Shown here piece by piece: positions 1 to 15,910 of a DNA stretch of 64,000 bases. The notes under the pieces are model-generated. The model was not told the origin of the DNA. It searched no databases and saw only the letters and a program-made list of their open reading frames with translations. The position numbers and the translations under genes were made by a program. This DNA comes from Adiantum capillus-veneris (Eukaryota; Streptophyta; Polypodiopsida; Polypodiales; Pteridaceae). Numbering within the stretch: position 1 is the first letter of the stretch; each line of letters opens with the position of its first letter. Location: assembly GCA_014529385.2 (NCBI GenBank), contig CM043959.1, forward strand, positions 14,073,809-14,137,808, given 5' to 3'.

Positions 1-371
1 TCTGATGATTGAAAAGGAGGTGATTGATGGCTGGGTTTTTCACATCTGGTTCTTGTCAAGACTAGGACTTCAATGTTGTTATGTGGATGTCTTCTGTCAT
101 TAGTTGAGCTTGATGGGGGTGTTGTTCAGGTCATCCATCTATGTGTAGGTAGCTGAAAGCAGTCTTAGTGCTGTCAGTCCGTCAAGTCTGTACAAGCATG
201 CCTGCAATATTGTCAGCGAGGATGTAAATGCGCATTCTCGCAACTACAGTTGTTTGCATGGGGAGGGCTAATCTTTGATGTTGTGTTGATGATGATGCCT
301 GCATACTGCGTGGATGTTCGGCTAGGATATAATTCTTGCAACTCGAGGTTAATGAACTTGTTTTCTTCTGA

Positions 372-503
<132 letters not shown>

Positions 504-514
504 TAAAGCTTTAG

Positions 515-712
<198 letters not shown>

Positions 713-1845
713 GGAGGGAAGCACTCTTGGCTTCAGAAAAAGCAAGAAAGTAACATGTAATTAAAGTCGCAGTGTGCTTATGCTACCCAATTCAATATCT
801 CGGAGGTCTGTACTTCTGACAGATAGGAGTTTCGCCTGGCTTCAGTTCAATGTCTCAAAACTCTATAATGTGGTTGGTTTCTTTGAGTTATCGTCACACT
901 TCCAGCTTTAGGTTTGGACTGCTCTAATCCAAGCATGTGTAACTAAGCAAAAACTAATTCTTTTTTGGCAGATAATATGAGTTGAGTTTTCTTTTGTTAG
1001 GTGCTATTGAGTTCAAGTGGTTTGATTAAGCTTGCAACTTTGATACAAAGTAGAAGATTGGAGTATGTTTACAACCTTTAACTTCCATACTTTCTATGCA
1101 TATCAACTGACAGCCAAAGCGATTTGAGTCTTAGATAGCGTATGTACTGGATGCATCAATATTAAGTTTCTGACTGGGATGTTATTTTCCAATGTGAAAG
1201 TAATGTCTTACGCAAGAGCTTGGTTTAAGTGAGAGCAAAGACTAGATGATGAGCCTTTCTTGACTGATATCTATACAATTGGTGGACAAGCGGTGTATAC
1301 TAATTGGTTTGACATGATTATCTACTAACCTGTACTTTTCAAATTGCACACGCCTGTTACATTTTTAAAAGGCACACATCAAAGCCCAAAATGTTTGTAT
1401 GTGAAATGTCCATTTTCAAGCTTGCTTATGTTGTTGAATATTGCCGGAAAAAAACTTGAAATAGAAGGCTATAGCTAAGAATGGCCCGTTAAAGTTTCAG
1501 ACTTTTTAGCAAGGTTCGCATTTTAACCCTTTCAACTCAACATGTTTCCAAGTTTCAGCATTTCATAGCTACAAGACACCTTTCTATGTCACACCAACTG
1601 CATGTGGAAATCACAGTGTAGATAGCATAACTACAGGCACGCACATTCATGATCCACTCCAAAAAAGGAAGTGTGAGAGACGACCTCACAAATTTAGGAA
1701 AACGATAGATGCGAAATGTTGTGAACCAATAGTGGTTTGTTGCAAGAGGCAAAATGGCTAGAGTACCACCAAATGCGTTTTGTTCATATGAGATCTTCAT
1801 TGGCATTCGTAGTAAGTGATTTGTGATTGCAAATAGTGGAGGGGG
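713..1845. other. 3' flank of the UBC gene, non-coding
   Basis: AT-rich sequence with no coding or transposon signal that I can recognise. The first few hundred bases should hold the UBC 3' UTR; a clear poly(A) signal was not pinned down. Confidence 0.5.
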
Positions 1846-2040
1846 TGTAGAAATAGAGAGAACACATTTATTTACACAGGTTGCGCTTCCGCCATAGCCA
1901 TACATGTACATAAGTGGTTGGTTTCAATCGTTGTTATTATTAATAGTTACATGTATTTATACAACGGGGGTTGTGTGTCTCTTTGTGATACTCTTTCATC
2001 GATTCATATTACAGGTAGACATTAAGCATTAATTCCTATA
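1846..2040 (-). repeat. 3' LTR of the non-coding element
   Basis: A 195-bp repeat matching 3363-3484 but with an internal insertion around 1895-1975. Its leading dinucleotide on the minus strand reads TA instead of TG, so it has decayed. Confidence 0.65.
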
Positions 2041-3362
2041 CTCCCCCTTAATGCGAATGTATGTGTTGAGAGGAAGTGTGGATTTCATCCGTAGTGTATT
2101 GGTATGCGTGTGTCTGTTTCTACACTACAATGTGTCCCATTGATGATTTAGAAAACAAAATTTAGATGAATTTCATTAGTTATTGCTCCATTAGTGGAGG
2201 TGGAGTTGATGGCGAGGCTAGGAGATTATCTCTTGAAACTTGCAGGCCTTCAAGATCCTCGAGACAAAATCCTTGTAGTGACATCCTTTAGATCTTCTTC
2301 ATGTGCTTGAAACATCCAAGTATTTCTCCCCCTTAAGCTCACAAGAAGATCAAGTTACATGTCAAAGAAACAATAGAAAGCTTGAGTATACATATTGTGT
2401 CTAGTAGTTAGATTTTTCTTTGATAAAATTACCTAGAGAATGATATATACATTGATGAATTGCAAGGTGGCTAGGCTCTATAGAGATTAACTGTCACGTA
2501 GGTGTGTGGTCTTGTTAGCACCAATTGTTTTTAGAGCAAGGACCTGCTCACGGTAATATACTCATATAAGGAGTTCTTGCAAGGTCGTCATGTTAGCTCC
2601 ATCAAGTTTGATGACATGTCTCTATTGAAACATAATATTGGTGATCGATTTAGAGCCTCAATGATGGGCTCAAGGTGACTGAAGGCACACTGTAGTGCCT
2701 ACAATGATTACATTTTAGATTTTTATAAATACACAGTAGTGTTTGAATATGATGATGTCTCTCAATCGTAAATACTTCTCTAAGAGGAGCTTTTTTGCAA
2801 TCCCAAAATAGCCTTATTGATGAGGCAGTTTTCAGTGTGAGAGTGATGTGGAGCGTGCATGTTGCGAGAAGGATTTTATGTGCTATGAGTAAGGTTGCAA
2901 AAGGGAAAGCAGTTGCAGGTGGCCATAAGGCGGTCATTAAAAGGGGGGGGGGCGGATGACGAGGTCGTAGAGGGTGGCCAGGTGACTGTGGATATGGAGC
3001 TCGACGGCCTGCAAGAGTGTGAGGTAGGAGTGCGAAAATGTACTACTTCCGTTTTAATTACGCAGCGCTGAGAAGCTGGGCGTCAGTTAGATTTCGGTCG
3101 TGGCAACAGCACCCCAGCCGGTCTCCAGTCACCCCCCACAGGCTACTGGGCGACCATACAGCACTATCACTTCACCTGCACACACGCACATGTCTTTGAG
3201 GGGCGAGCAGCAGGTCATAAGCCTGAACAAGATGCTGCCTCCACAAAAACAAGCGTGACCGGCAGAGTACCTTAGCCATTGCCGAGAAGTTGAAGCGTGA
3301 TGCAAGAGTGCGTAGAAGCGTGGGTGGCACATAGGCTCTCTAGGAAAGGAGACCGGATACCA

Positions 3363-3484
3363 TGTAGAAATAAAGAGAAGGGAGAGAACACATTTACACA
3401 GGCTGCGTTTACTACATGTATTCTCTTCGTGATACTCTTTCATCGATTCATATTACAGGCAAACATTAAGCATTAATTTCTACA
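3363..3484 (-). repeat. 5' LTR of the non-coding element
   Basis: A 122-bp terminal repeat read on the minus strand, TG...CA, with a T-rich 3' end of the kind seen at plant retrotransposon LTR ends and a primer site abutting it. Confidence 0.7.
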
Positions 3485-3489
3485 GCGGG

Positions 3490-3784
3490 TGAGGGAGATG
3501 TGAGGGGGACTAATTCCAAGGTGCAAACTTTGAAAAATGAGAAGGGGAAGGAGATGTGTAATAGTCATTGTAGTTGGGCATGAGTAGTATCCATATAGAG
3601 GAAACTAGTCTTGCCTTGTTGACCTTGGTAGGGTTTTTTGGCAATGATGTTAATTAAGATCCGAGTAAAACAAAGGACAAAAGTAAGCAAGAACAGATTG
3701 GAACTAATTGGTGAACAATAAGCAATGGAAAATTGTAAAGATTGAAATGTACTATTGACCTGGATAATGAGTTGTCTAACGTAG
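3490..3784. other. No recognisable feature
   Basis: Short AT-rich stretch between the LTR element and the copia remnant. I see no ORF with a recognisable motif. Confidence 0.4.
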
Positions 3785-4469
3785 ACAACCTCATTAAGAT
3801 CCCTGTGAAGGAAAATCCGTCTTCACATCCATCTGGACAAGTTCCATGTCCTCAGTGGCTACTAGTCCAAGCACAAGGTGCAATGTAGTCATCTTAGCCA
3901 CTATAGAAAAAATCTTATCAAAATCCACACCTTTCTTTTGTTTGAAACTCTTAGCAATTTTGTTTGAAACTCTTAGCAACCAATCTAGCCTTATGCGTAG
4001 GTTTGAGATCTTCTATCGTGTACTTTTCCTTATACACCCATTTGCAACGTGTCTTGTTTGCCCTCTAGCAACTTTTGATGAGTTCCTCTTCTTTTTGGGA
4101 GGGCTAGGTGACCATTCTGCCCGTCGTCTTCTTGGGGCTAGCATCACTTTCAGAGGTATGAGGGGTGTCACTTTCGTACCTCTCCCTTGAAAGTTCAAGA
4201 CACCTTCTTCTTGAGCAGTTTGCCTTGAAGGTCCTTCTGGTATTTCCTCTTCATTACCCAAAGAGATTTATCTTATTGAGTTCACTAGGAGGCCTCATAG
4301 AAACTCTCTTCTTGGGTACTTGGGGAAACTTGAAGGAATTTAATTTGACTTTGAACCTCCACTTGCCAACAAAATAGTTGACAACTGTGCGACCATCATC
4401 AAATGTTACACCATGAGCTAGATCTAAGTTGTCAATATTAATTGCATTCTTTTGATTATGTTGTGCCAT
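3785..4469 (-). pseudogene. Ty1/copia pol remnant (reverse transcriptase N-terminal part)
   Basis: Seen on the minus strand: the peptide with FKQKKGVDFDKIFS and MELVQMDVKTDF (3794-3979) matches the start of the copia-type RT palm (RVT_2 family), where VKTAFLHG follows the first catalytic Asp. The region upstream on that strand (4013-4469) fits the linker before RT but is frameshifted. The reading frame is broken at about 3940-3985 by a small tandem duplication of TTTGTTTGAAACTCTTAGCA. The second RT half (YVDD box), RNase H and LTRs are not found nearby. This is a fragment only, not functional. Confidence 0.75.
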
Positions 4470-4710
4470 GATTAAATTTTCTTGTATGTGTATGCTAACT
4501 CTTTCCTTGGAACTTTCAAAACTTTGGCTACTACTCTTGTCTCTTCAAAAAAGTGCTCAAGCAACTACACTCGTGATTTATAATATTATCAATTGCAAAG
4601 AGTAGTGGAGTGGGTTTGACATTGCTAAGCTGGCACCGGTTCCTATTGAATTTGTTAACATCTCAATATTGGTTAATAATGGCTAAGCCATAGAAAGACT
4701 CTATTATTAA
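4470..4710. other. AT-rich flank of the copia remnant
   Basis: No motif recognised; probably further decayed copia sequence. Confidence 0.3.
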
Positions 4711-5036
4711 GACTCCGACGTCAACCATAGACAATAAGCCCACGATGAGAACTCAAAGGTCATGTGTAAATGCGTATACTTTTTTGCATCTTGTTTGCAA
4801 CAACCAATATGTGCACCACGATGTTCATAAAAAACAATTCCTCCAGCAATAATCACCTCTTTCTTGTATAACAGTCTCCGACGTCAACCATAGACAATAA
4901 GTCCACGACGAGAACTCAAAGGCCATGTGTAAATGCGTAGATTTTTTTGCATCTTGCTTGCAACAAGAAATATGTGCACCACGATGTTCATAAAAAACAG
5001 TTCCTCCAGCAACAATCCCCTCGTCAGTGATACGTT
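4711..5036. repeat. Tandem duplication, 163-bp unit, two copies
   Basis: Units 4711-4873 and 4874-5036 are nearly the same from CTCCGACGTCAACCATAGAC through TGTGCACCACGATGTTCATA, with scattered substitutions. No gene content recognised. The similarity suggests a fairly recent local duplication, perhaps by unequal exchange or slipped repair. Confidence 0.9.
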
Positions 5037-5930
5037 TCCTTGACTGCAACATCGATGGCTATACTAGCTTCACCTTGTACAACCCTTTTCTTTGGCCATT
5101 GTTGCCAAACTTGCATGAGGGTTTGAGACCACCAACAACGATTGAATTGTTATTATTTTACAAATGGAAGATTATAACACTAGTTGATGTGCCACCCATG
5201 CCATCACTCGAAAACCCTATCCTCTACATGCTACCCCTATGATAGTACCAAGGAAAAGAGTTTTTCTTTCTGGTATGGGACAAATATGTGCGCTCACAAG
5301 AAGGCCAAGCCAATAGGATACACAATAGTGGGTTACTTCAAGAAGATGCATATTCAAGGTGGTAGCACTCTCAAGGGCATTGGAATTGACAACCCATGTG
5401 GAGCTCAATGACTCGGCCAACCATCTAAATTGCCAAGGGCAAAAAACCTGAGCATCAATGAAGGGGAGTCCAATGGGAGCAAGAGAGGTTCTAGCGCATG
5501 AAGCAACACAGGGTTGAAGGGCATTGAGGCTGCTCCATGCAGGAGTGGAGGTCGGGATAGTCATATAAAAACATGACAACACTGTACATTCCGAAGATAC
5601 AAGCAAGCTTCAAAGTTTTAATGTGATTATAAACCTCCATGCCTATGTTTTTGCTAGGTTGACACAACCGAGAACAGGTTGTCAAGAGTACAATTTTGAT
5701 TAAGGTAGATCATTGAAAAAGGATGGAATCTCATAGAATTTGAACTACACTCAATTTTCAAAGGCTCTTGGTAAGGAGAATGACCCAACAAGGACTCAAC
5801 AACTCAATTTCGGCATTGATCCAACATGCCATGCAAATCAATCAAAAACAACACGTAGAGGCCTTCTTCTTCCTCTAATTTTTGAAACTCAATTATAAAG
5901 AGTCTAGATAATGAATTATTGAATGATAAA
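5037..5930. other. Unassigned region
   Basis: Contains a 129-codon open frame on the minus strand (5217-5606) with no motif that I recognise and no good codon signal. It may be chance or an eroded transposon. No splice-bounded exon was spotted. Confidence 0.3.
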
Positions 5931-6060
5931 AAGATTCTATTGTGTACCCCAATGCTCAAGAAAAACCTAGGTTTAGTATAATCCCACATACAAATTTTCT
6001 CAACTATCTCTAATGTACCTTGGAGGCCCTTGCCATGTGACATAAGGAAAGGGATTGGAA

Positions 6061-6100
<40 letters not shown>
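6061..6100 (+). repeat. Poly-G homopolymer, 40 bases
   Basis: An uninterrupted G40 run. It could form G-quadruplexes. Length should be treated with care because homopolymers are prone to sequencing error. Confidence 0.9.
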
Positions 6101-6102
<2 letters not shown>

Positions 6103-6134
6103 AAGAAAGAAAAAGAGTGGATTGGGTGCCAAAG

Positions 6135-6136
<2 letters not shown>

Positions 6137-6194
<58 letters not shown>
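6137..6194 (+). repeat. (TC)29 microsatellite
   Basis: An unbroken TC dinucleotide run of 58 bases, 36 bases after the poly-G tract. Confidence 0.97.
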
Positions 6195-6197
<3 letters not shown>

Positions 6198-7059
6198 AGG
6201 AAGGGCCATACACTCTTAAGATTTAATTTGAATGTTAGGACACCCACAACAATTGGAGGAAAAAAATTAGGTTTAATAAAATCCTATCTAAAATTTTGAA
6301 ATTTATCTCTAATTGCGAATGGCTTTTATCAAGCATGTTGAAGCGGCTTGCCAAGAAGAAGAAGGTAGGTCCTTGATAGAAATATAGTGTACTTGCAAAA
6401 ATGTTCGGGTATGTTTTGGGTCACCGTGTGCATATGTTGTATTGGTTGGAGACCCCTCTGCAAAGGATATGCCAAGGTCTGCATGTATTCTTTTTGAGTT
6501 AATTCAAATCAAGCTCTTAACAACATTAGAAAAAAAAACTACAAAGGTTAGCAAACATAAATTAAGGTTTAAAGAATCTACAAAGTGCATATAAGTTTAG
6601 TGAAAAAATATTCAAATATAGTAAATTTGACTCTAAAATGTTTGAAAAAGGTATGGTATAGCGAAATGCTTGAAAAATCCTCAATTTAGTGTAATCCCAC
6701 ATGAAGATTTGAAATTTATCTCTAAATTATAGATTTGAAGGTGAGGAAACCTACAAACTATAGAGAAATTGAGTGTAAAAGTCTTCAAATATAATCAAGT
6801 TGTCCCTAAAATGTCTCATATGCAAGCTCTCTAAGTTTTTAGGAGAAAGCACTATACCTCAATTCGATTTAGTGTAACCCCCCTTACAAAACTTTGAGAT
6901 TTGCCTCAAAAATTCTAATTTACCTTCAAACGCTCGAGAAAACCTAGATTTAGTGCAATCCAAGAGGAGGAGACTCACCAAACTCACCACAAAGGATCTC
7001 CTCTATGCCATGCTTGGGGAAAGGTAAGAGAACATGATGCTTTTATTCTCTTTGACACT

Positions 7060-7708
7060 GTAGGGTTCTACTCACAATTTTATATCTATAGAGTTGGCCA
7101 CCAAGCTAGGCATACAAGCCTACGAGATGGGAGATGTCCTACCCGACAGTGCTTTCAAGGGGCAAGAAGCTTCAGTCACTCCCTTAATCGAGAAATTGAG
7201 GCTTCATGTCCAAAGCTATGTGGACAAAGAGGACTTCTTTATCTCTCCTCTCAAGCATGAGGATGTAATCCTAGGGGCACCATGGTTTGACCACCTCGCT
7301 GCCAATGTTAAATTTTCTGAAAGGAGAATCTCCTTTAAGTTCAGGGAAAAAGACATGTATATAGATGCTAAGGAAATGGGTAACACTATCCCCATTGTAC
7401 ATACACCAGCTTTCAACAAGTCAATAAAGAGCTCTATTTCCGTGTACATGATTTTTGTTAAAGATTCTCAAAATGAACCGAATGCTTTAGCAAAAGAAAA
7501 TAAAAGCAACCAAAAGGAATTAGAGTTATCCAATTTTCTCAAGGGGTTTCAAGATGTTTTTATTGATGACATCCCTTGTGAGCTACCTCCTAAACGAGGT
7601 AATGATGACCATGCAATTGAACTTCTTCCAGGAAGTTCACAGCCTAACAAACCTCCTTATAGAGTTTCTCAAGCTCAACAAGAGGAGATTATGCGGCAAG
7701 TTAGTTGA
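7060..7708 (+). pseudogene. Gypsy A1 aspartic protease and linker to RT
   Basis: The peptide GSTHNFISIELATKLGIQ is the retropepsin-like region of chromovirus polyproteins. The expected Asp-Ser/Thr-Gly active site just upstream is reached only across a frameshift at about 7060. Downstream, GAPWFDHLAANVKF and [20 protein letters not shown] are the conserved linker into RT. Function in a live element would be polyprotein cleavage in virus-like particles. Confidence 0.8.
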
Positions 7709-8640
7709 GAAGGGCATGGTTAGGCCTAGCTCATCTCCATTTTGCTCACCTGTGCTATTAGTGCAAAAGAAAGACGGCACATATCGTATGTGTGTCGACT
7801 ATAGAGCACTAAATAGGATCACTATCAAGAATAGGTTTCCCGTTCCACGGGTAGAAGACCTATTTGATAAGCTACAAGGATCGACCTAAAAAGTGACTAT
7901 CATCAAATACAGATAGTTGATCAAGCTTGACATTGTAAAGACCGCATTTCGCACCACATTTGGTCTTTATGAATACATTGTCATGCCTTTTGGCTTGACC
8001 AATGCACCAGCCACATTCAACCGCTTGATGGAGAAGCTGTTCAAGCCTCATCGAACCTTCACTGGAGTGTTCTTTGATGATATTATCATCTACTCTTATT
8101 CATTAGACGAACACAAGCAACACCTCCAGGTAATATTTCAAGTTTTAAGAGAGAATAAACTTTATGTTAATCGAAAGAAAAGTGAATTTTTCTTGCAAGA
8201 GATTCAATATTTAGGTCACATTATCTCTCAAGATGGCATCCAAATGGATCCATCAAAGTTAGAGGTAATAAAAGGATGGCCTAAACCAAAGAATCTTCAT
8301 GAACTAAGAAGCTTTATAGGTATGTGTGCATACTATAGACGCTTCATAGAAAAGTTCTCACAAATTGCGGGACCATTACATGACCTAACAAAGAAAAGCG
8401 TTAGCTATACATGGCTTGCTAGAGAACAATGCTTTCGAAAATCTTATCTCTCAACCTGTGCTTACACTACCGGATCTCTCAAAACCATTTGAGGTCCAAT
8501 GTGATCCTTGTGGTGATTGCCTTGGAGCTGTTTTGCTTCAAGAAGGGCACGCCATAGGCTATGAAAGTTGAAGGCTCGACCCTGTTGAGCAAGCTCTAGG
8601 CATATATGAAAAGGAACTCCTTGCAGTTCTACATGCCTTA
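7700..8640 (+). pseudogene. Gypsy A1 reverse transcriptase and start of RNase H
   Basis: Seen in three frames: RT fingers ([20 protein letters not shown], 7725-7790), a break with a stop at about 7887, then palm (TTFGLYEYIVMPFGLTNAPA) with the catalytic box FFDDIIIYS (about 8071-8097) and thumb (YYRRFIEKFSQIAGPL). RNase H begins with FEVQCDPCGDCLGAVLLQEG after another frameshift and is cut off. The YxDD-type Asp pair is intact, but the gene is dead through frameshifts. Confidence 0.85.
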
Positions 8641-8650
8641 GACCTCAAGT

Positions 8651-12445
<3,795 letters not shown>

Positions 12446-12475
<30 letters not shown>
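12446..12475 (+). repeat. (CA)15 microsatellite
   Basis: Perfect CA run of 30 bases. Confidence 0.95.
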
Positions 12476-12479
<4 letters not shown>

Positions 12480-15258
12480 TTTGAACTCCGCTCATGTCCT
12501 CTCGTCCATCATCTCTTTGCTTTTCTTCAATAAGTAGAAGCCATTCACAAGTATTCCTCCCATTCTTTGTCATGCTCATGGAATGATCATATGACGGATC
12601 CCTATTTTCTCCATTAAGCAATCAATGTCAATCACCAACTTTCATGAATACTTATAGTATTCTTTTCCAAACAACACTCATGAATGTTTGCATGATGTAT
12701 AAATAACCTGATCAATATCAACTTTGGATTATCCTGTATAAATCTTTGGCTATGATACTAAGTATGCAAGAATTATACAATTTACACTCTCATGATTATT
12801 TTAATATCCATAAGAGTGCACAAGCAATAACATAGGGGAGAAGTTCTCAACCCTTGACCTAACACGGAGTTTAAAGCACGAGCCAAACTTTATTGGGTAC
12901 CCTAGTGGCTAGTGCTATCTCTGGATGTGTATGAATGGAAGTTTACTCGAAAGAAATGATCAAGTGGAGGGTGAATATATGTGTACTTTGTATTGCAAGA
13001 ATAAACACAGAGAGAAAAGTGGAGGGTGAAATAGAGTGCATAGATGACATAAGAGGATCACAAAAGAGAATCTTTCAATTGTCCATTTAAATAAAACAGA
13101 TAAGCCATGCATTTATACTATAAAAAACAAAGTATACCATAACGTTAAGATCACAAATGACTAAGTAGAAGAACTGGACCTTGTGTAGGGATAAGTGGTC
13201 CATCTATCCACATCTGTTTCTATTATAAACAAAGAGAATTTCTCTTGGTCGAAAGAGAGATAGAACACCTTTAACTTACATAATCTAAACATAAGCCAAA
13301 GCCACTTCATCTCCCTCCATGAAGCCGAGCACTTAAAGAATTACAAATACTAGTAGGTGATACGATAACAACACCAACCATATCAGTTCAGGCTCCATGC
13401 CTCTTCAATGTCACACTAGGTATTTAGACCCAAGCCAAGGCAAGATCCCTGACACGTTAGCCGTGTAGGTCATTCAACTCGTGATGCACTAACCATATAA
13501 ATGAGCCTTAAAAAAAGGATCTAGGCTCCATCCTTTTGTCTAAGACTAAGCGATGTAGGTGGCATAATCTTATATTGACGCTGTTATGAGAAACATAGCA
13601 CATGAGTCCAACTATATCATATCATCTTGTATATGCATAAAATAATCATTTCCAAGGTAATCAAGATGCAGAAGGTCTTTACCCTTACACATGTGACATA
13701 ATCCATCAACAAATCTTGAAGTAGAAAATTATAGGCAAAACTGCCAAGAGAAAAGGCTCTCCGAATCTCAAACTGATCCTTGATTTCCTAGCCTTTAACT
13801 GAACAAAGGTTTAGAAAAATCTCAAATCACTTCTCTAACCTAGTTCCATTGATAATTAAATCTCTAGCTGTCTACCTGAGTTTTTCAACTCCTATCTGCT
13901 CCAAAGCATTCCCACCTTTTCCTAGATTAATGCTTGAAGTGTGCAACAAGGTCTAAAACTCCTTTGAATAATCCAATCCAAAACCATCACCATAATCCAA
14001 ATCTTCATCACATAGGGGAGCACCCCACCCTACTCTAAGTGATGCACATTCATCCTGCAAAACCAATTTAGCTCGTTTCATAGCTTTGAAAATTTTGGCA
14101 ATACAACCATTTTACAGAAAAAATCAAGATCCACTCCAATTTCCATAACCAAAAAAATCACCCACCATAACTTTATCGTACTTGCTGCAATCGAGTCTTA
14201 CCATAATCCAAGCAAAATCTTGCAAGCAGAGAAAAACTCGAGCAAATATCTATGGTTGTGTTATAAAATTTTCATAGAACCATACAAGTTATATCAAACC
14301 AAAATTTGCCATAACCTTTTAGGGCACCTCACATGAGGATTTCACATCTTAACCACACAGGATCACAGTATACTTACTAATTTTGAAAAATTGGACAAAG
14401 TCCCCTTTGTGCGTAGTGCAATATCTCAAAAAATACCATAACCCACGTCTTAAGGATGACTATGAAACTTGTATACAATAGAAGAAAGCATAATTTGGGT
14501 ACCACCATATCTAAGCCCAAGGTAGTAGGCATAAAGGTTGGATTTGTGCCAAAGATGTGGGTTACAGAATATAGATATGTGAAAGGGGGGAATAGTGAAA
14601 GTAACAAGGATCAAAAGGTGATTTCTTGTTTTTTAAGTTATATTCTACAAGAAAGCTAATATTAGTCTTGCTTTTGCATACAAATAATCTCATGTGGTGA
14701 AATTTTTGACAAGTTTATTGTGTAGAACGGTACATTCATGGGATGTGCTTTTGACAGTTGCAAATATTCTACCCTTGGGGACTACCTAAAAGATCTAAAT
14801 TCCTTGATGTTTCTTCTGCTCCATTTGTATCCTCTAGGTACAATGCCTTTAAAAAAGTTTCTTAAAAAAGAGATAAGTAATCTTAATGTAATTTTAATTT
14901 CATTGATAAGAACCAAAAATAGTTTGCTATCTTTTCATGCTATCCTTTTTAGCTTGTGTGTGAAAAAAATTGTGTTCTAGTTTTAAACTTGCTTATAATG
15001 TTAAGATATGTCCTTATGGATGATAATGAGTGTATGCTTTTTGTAATCAATTTTTGGATTAAAGTGGTATCTCCAAGGCATATATACCTAAGATACACGA
15101 GTGTTTGGCAATGGTACAATTGAGATACTTTTGATATCTCTCTCTCCATTTAGCAGCTTCATCACATTAGCAACACGTGTGTCAAAGCAACATGCCCAAT
15201 TGTGTCCAAAAAAGCATGTAAATCTAGTGTCAACAATTCCCCATGGATATAATTGTCC
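12476..15258. other. AT-rich non-coding region
   Basis: About 2.8 kb with no supported gene, splice-bounded exon or transposon domain. Confidence 0.4.
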
Positions 15259-15296
15259 AAGATGTTTAGTGCCACTTAAATGGCACTAAACATCTT
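15259..15296. repeat. Perfect 16-bp inverted repeat (hairpin)
   Basis: Arms AAGATGTTTAGTGCCA and TGGCACTAAACATCTT surround the 6-base loop CTTAAA. The transcript of either strand would fold into a perfect stem. Confidence 0.9.
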
Positions 15297-15479
15297 AAGT
15301 GGCTTAAGGTTTGCTTCACTCTCCGAATGCTTGAAACCTAAGCTGTGTATAAATTTTCTCTTTTGTGAAACTTTATATTGAATATCTCGCCTCATAATGC
15401 ATACATAAATAAGGTAGCCACTAGTATGCTAATGAAGAGTGAATCAAAGTAAACAACATAATGAAGAACTAGGTTCAAA

Positions 15480-15910
15480 CCTATCCACAATAGTAGAAAT
15501 AGGCTTACAATTCTCAATACTAAATCTACGAAGCAATGTCTCAAAGTACTTTGTCTAACGCTTCATTGCACGACATAAATTATACATATAAATTTTGATG
15601 CAAAAGACCCAAATTTTTTACCGACTCTACTAACCCAATAATAGGCATTGATTGCACATGTGAGAATATTCTTGCTAGGGACATTTTCAAGATAAGTAAA
15701 CATGATTCCTAAATTTACAATATGTGCATCATTAACAAATAGTTAATGTGATGTAATGTATTTGATATTCCCGCCAGGGACATTTTCAAGAGAAGTGAAC
15801 AAACGATAAGATGTAATGTGCGAGTAATGTGCTTGGTTGTACCACTATCAAAATACCAAACATGATCCCCAGATTTACAAGATGTGCATCATTTACAAAT
15901 GAGTCGCATC
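15480..15910 (-). pseudogene. Ty1/copia pol remnant (protease and RT end)
   Basis: On the minus strand, SGDHVWYFDSGTTKHITR (about 15827-15880) is the copia protease active-site region, with DSG at the catalytic Asp. It is followed by FTSLENVPGGNI. Nearer 15485-15550 the minus strand reads YFETLLRRFSIENCKPIST, the C-terminal part of copia RT. Integrase and most of RT are missing between them. Part of the protease region occurs twice (near 15680 and 15850). Confidence 0.7.

Larger units (their letters stand above)
1846..3484 (-). mobile_element. Non-coding LTR retrotransposon with short LTRs (TRIM/LARD-like)
   Basis: Seen: two direct repeats, 1846-2040 and 3363-3484, share the segment reading CTTTCATCGATTCATATTAC. 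The right copy is bounded by TGTAGAAAT and ATTTCTACA, a perfect 9-bp inverted terminus with TG...CA ends. On the minus strand the sequence directly after that LTR is TGGTATCCGG, close to the initiator-Met tRNA primer site TGGTATCAGAGC. Just before the other LTR is a purine tract, AAGGGGGAG (about 2043-2051). Flanks are GGGGG (1841-1845) and GCGGG (3485-3489), a 4/5 target duplication. The interior of about 1.3 kb shows no gag or pol. The left LTR carries roughly 70 extra bases. Inference: a non-autonomous element mobilised by a copia or gypsy relative. Confidence 0.7.
5930..6965. repeat. Degenerate interspersed repeat block
   Basis: A motif close to TTTAGTGTAATCCCACAT, followed by an AAATTTTGAAATTTATCTCT-like tail, recurs near 5970, 6258, 6680, 6865 and 6940 at irregular spacing. 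The poly-G and TC tracts lie inside the block. Either an old tandem array or a leader region of the adjacent gypsy fragment. Confidence 0.5.
6965..8650 (+). mobile_element. Ty3/gypsy family A, truncated copy A1 (protease-RT-RNase H)
   Basis: Closely related to copy A2 (32440-39940) by shared peptides such as ELATKLGIQA and LRSFIGMCAYYRRFI. Homology begins at about 6970, just before the aspartic protease, and stops in RNase H at about 8650, where the A2-like sequence ends after LHAL. No LTR, PBS, gag, integrase or chromodomain accompanies it. Read-through needs several frameshifts (near 7700, 7890 and 8430) and crosses stops. Confidence 0.85.

Noticed and set aside
5804-6299. Open frames of 89-147 codons across the G40/TC tracts
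   Set aside because: Low-complexity translation of simple repeats without a recognisable domain.
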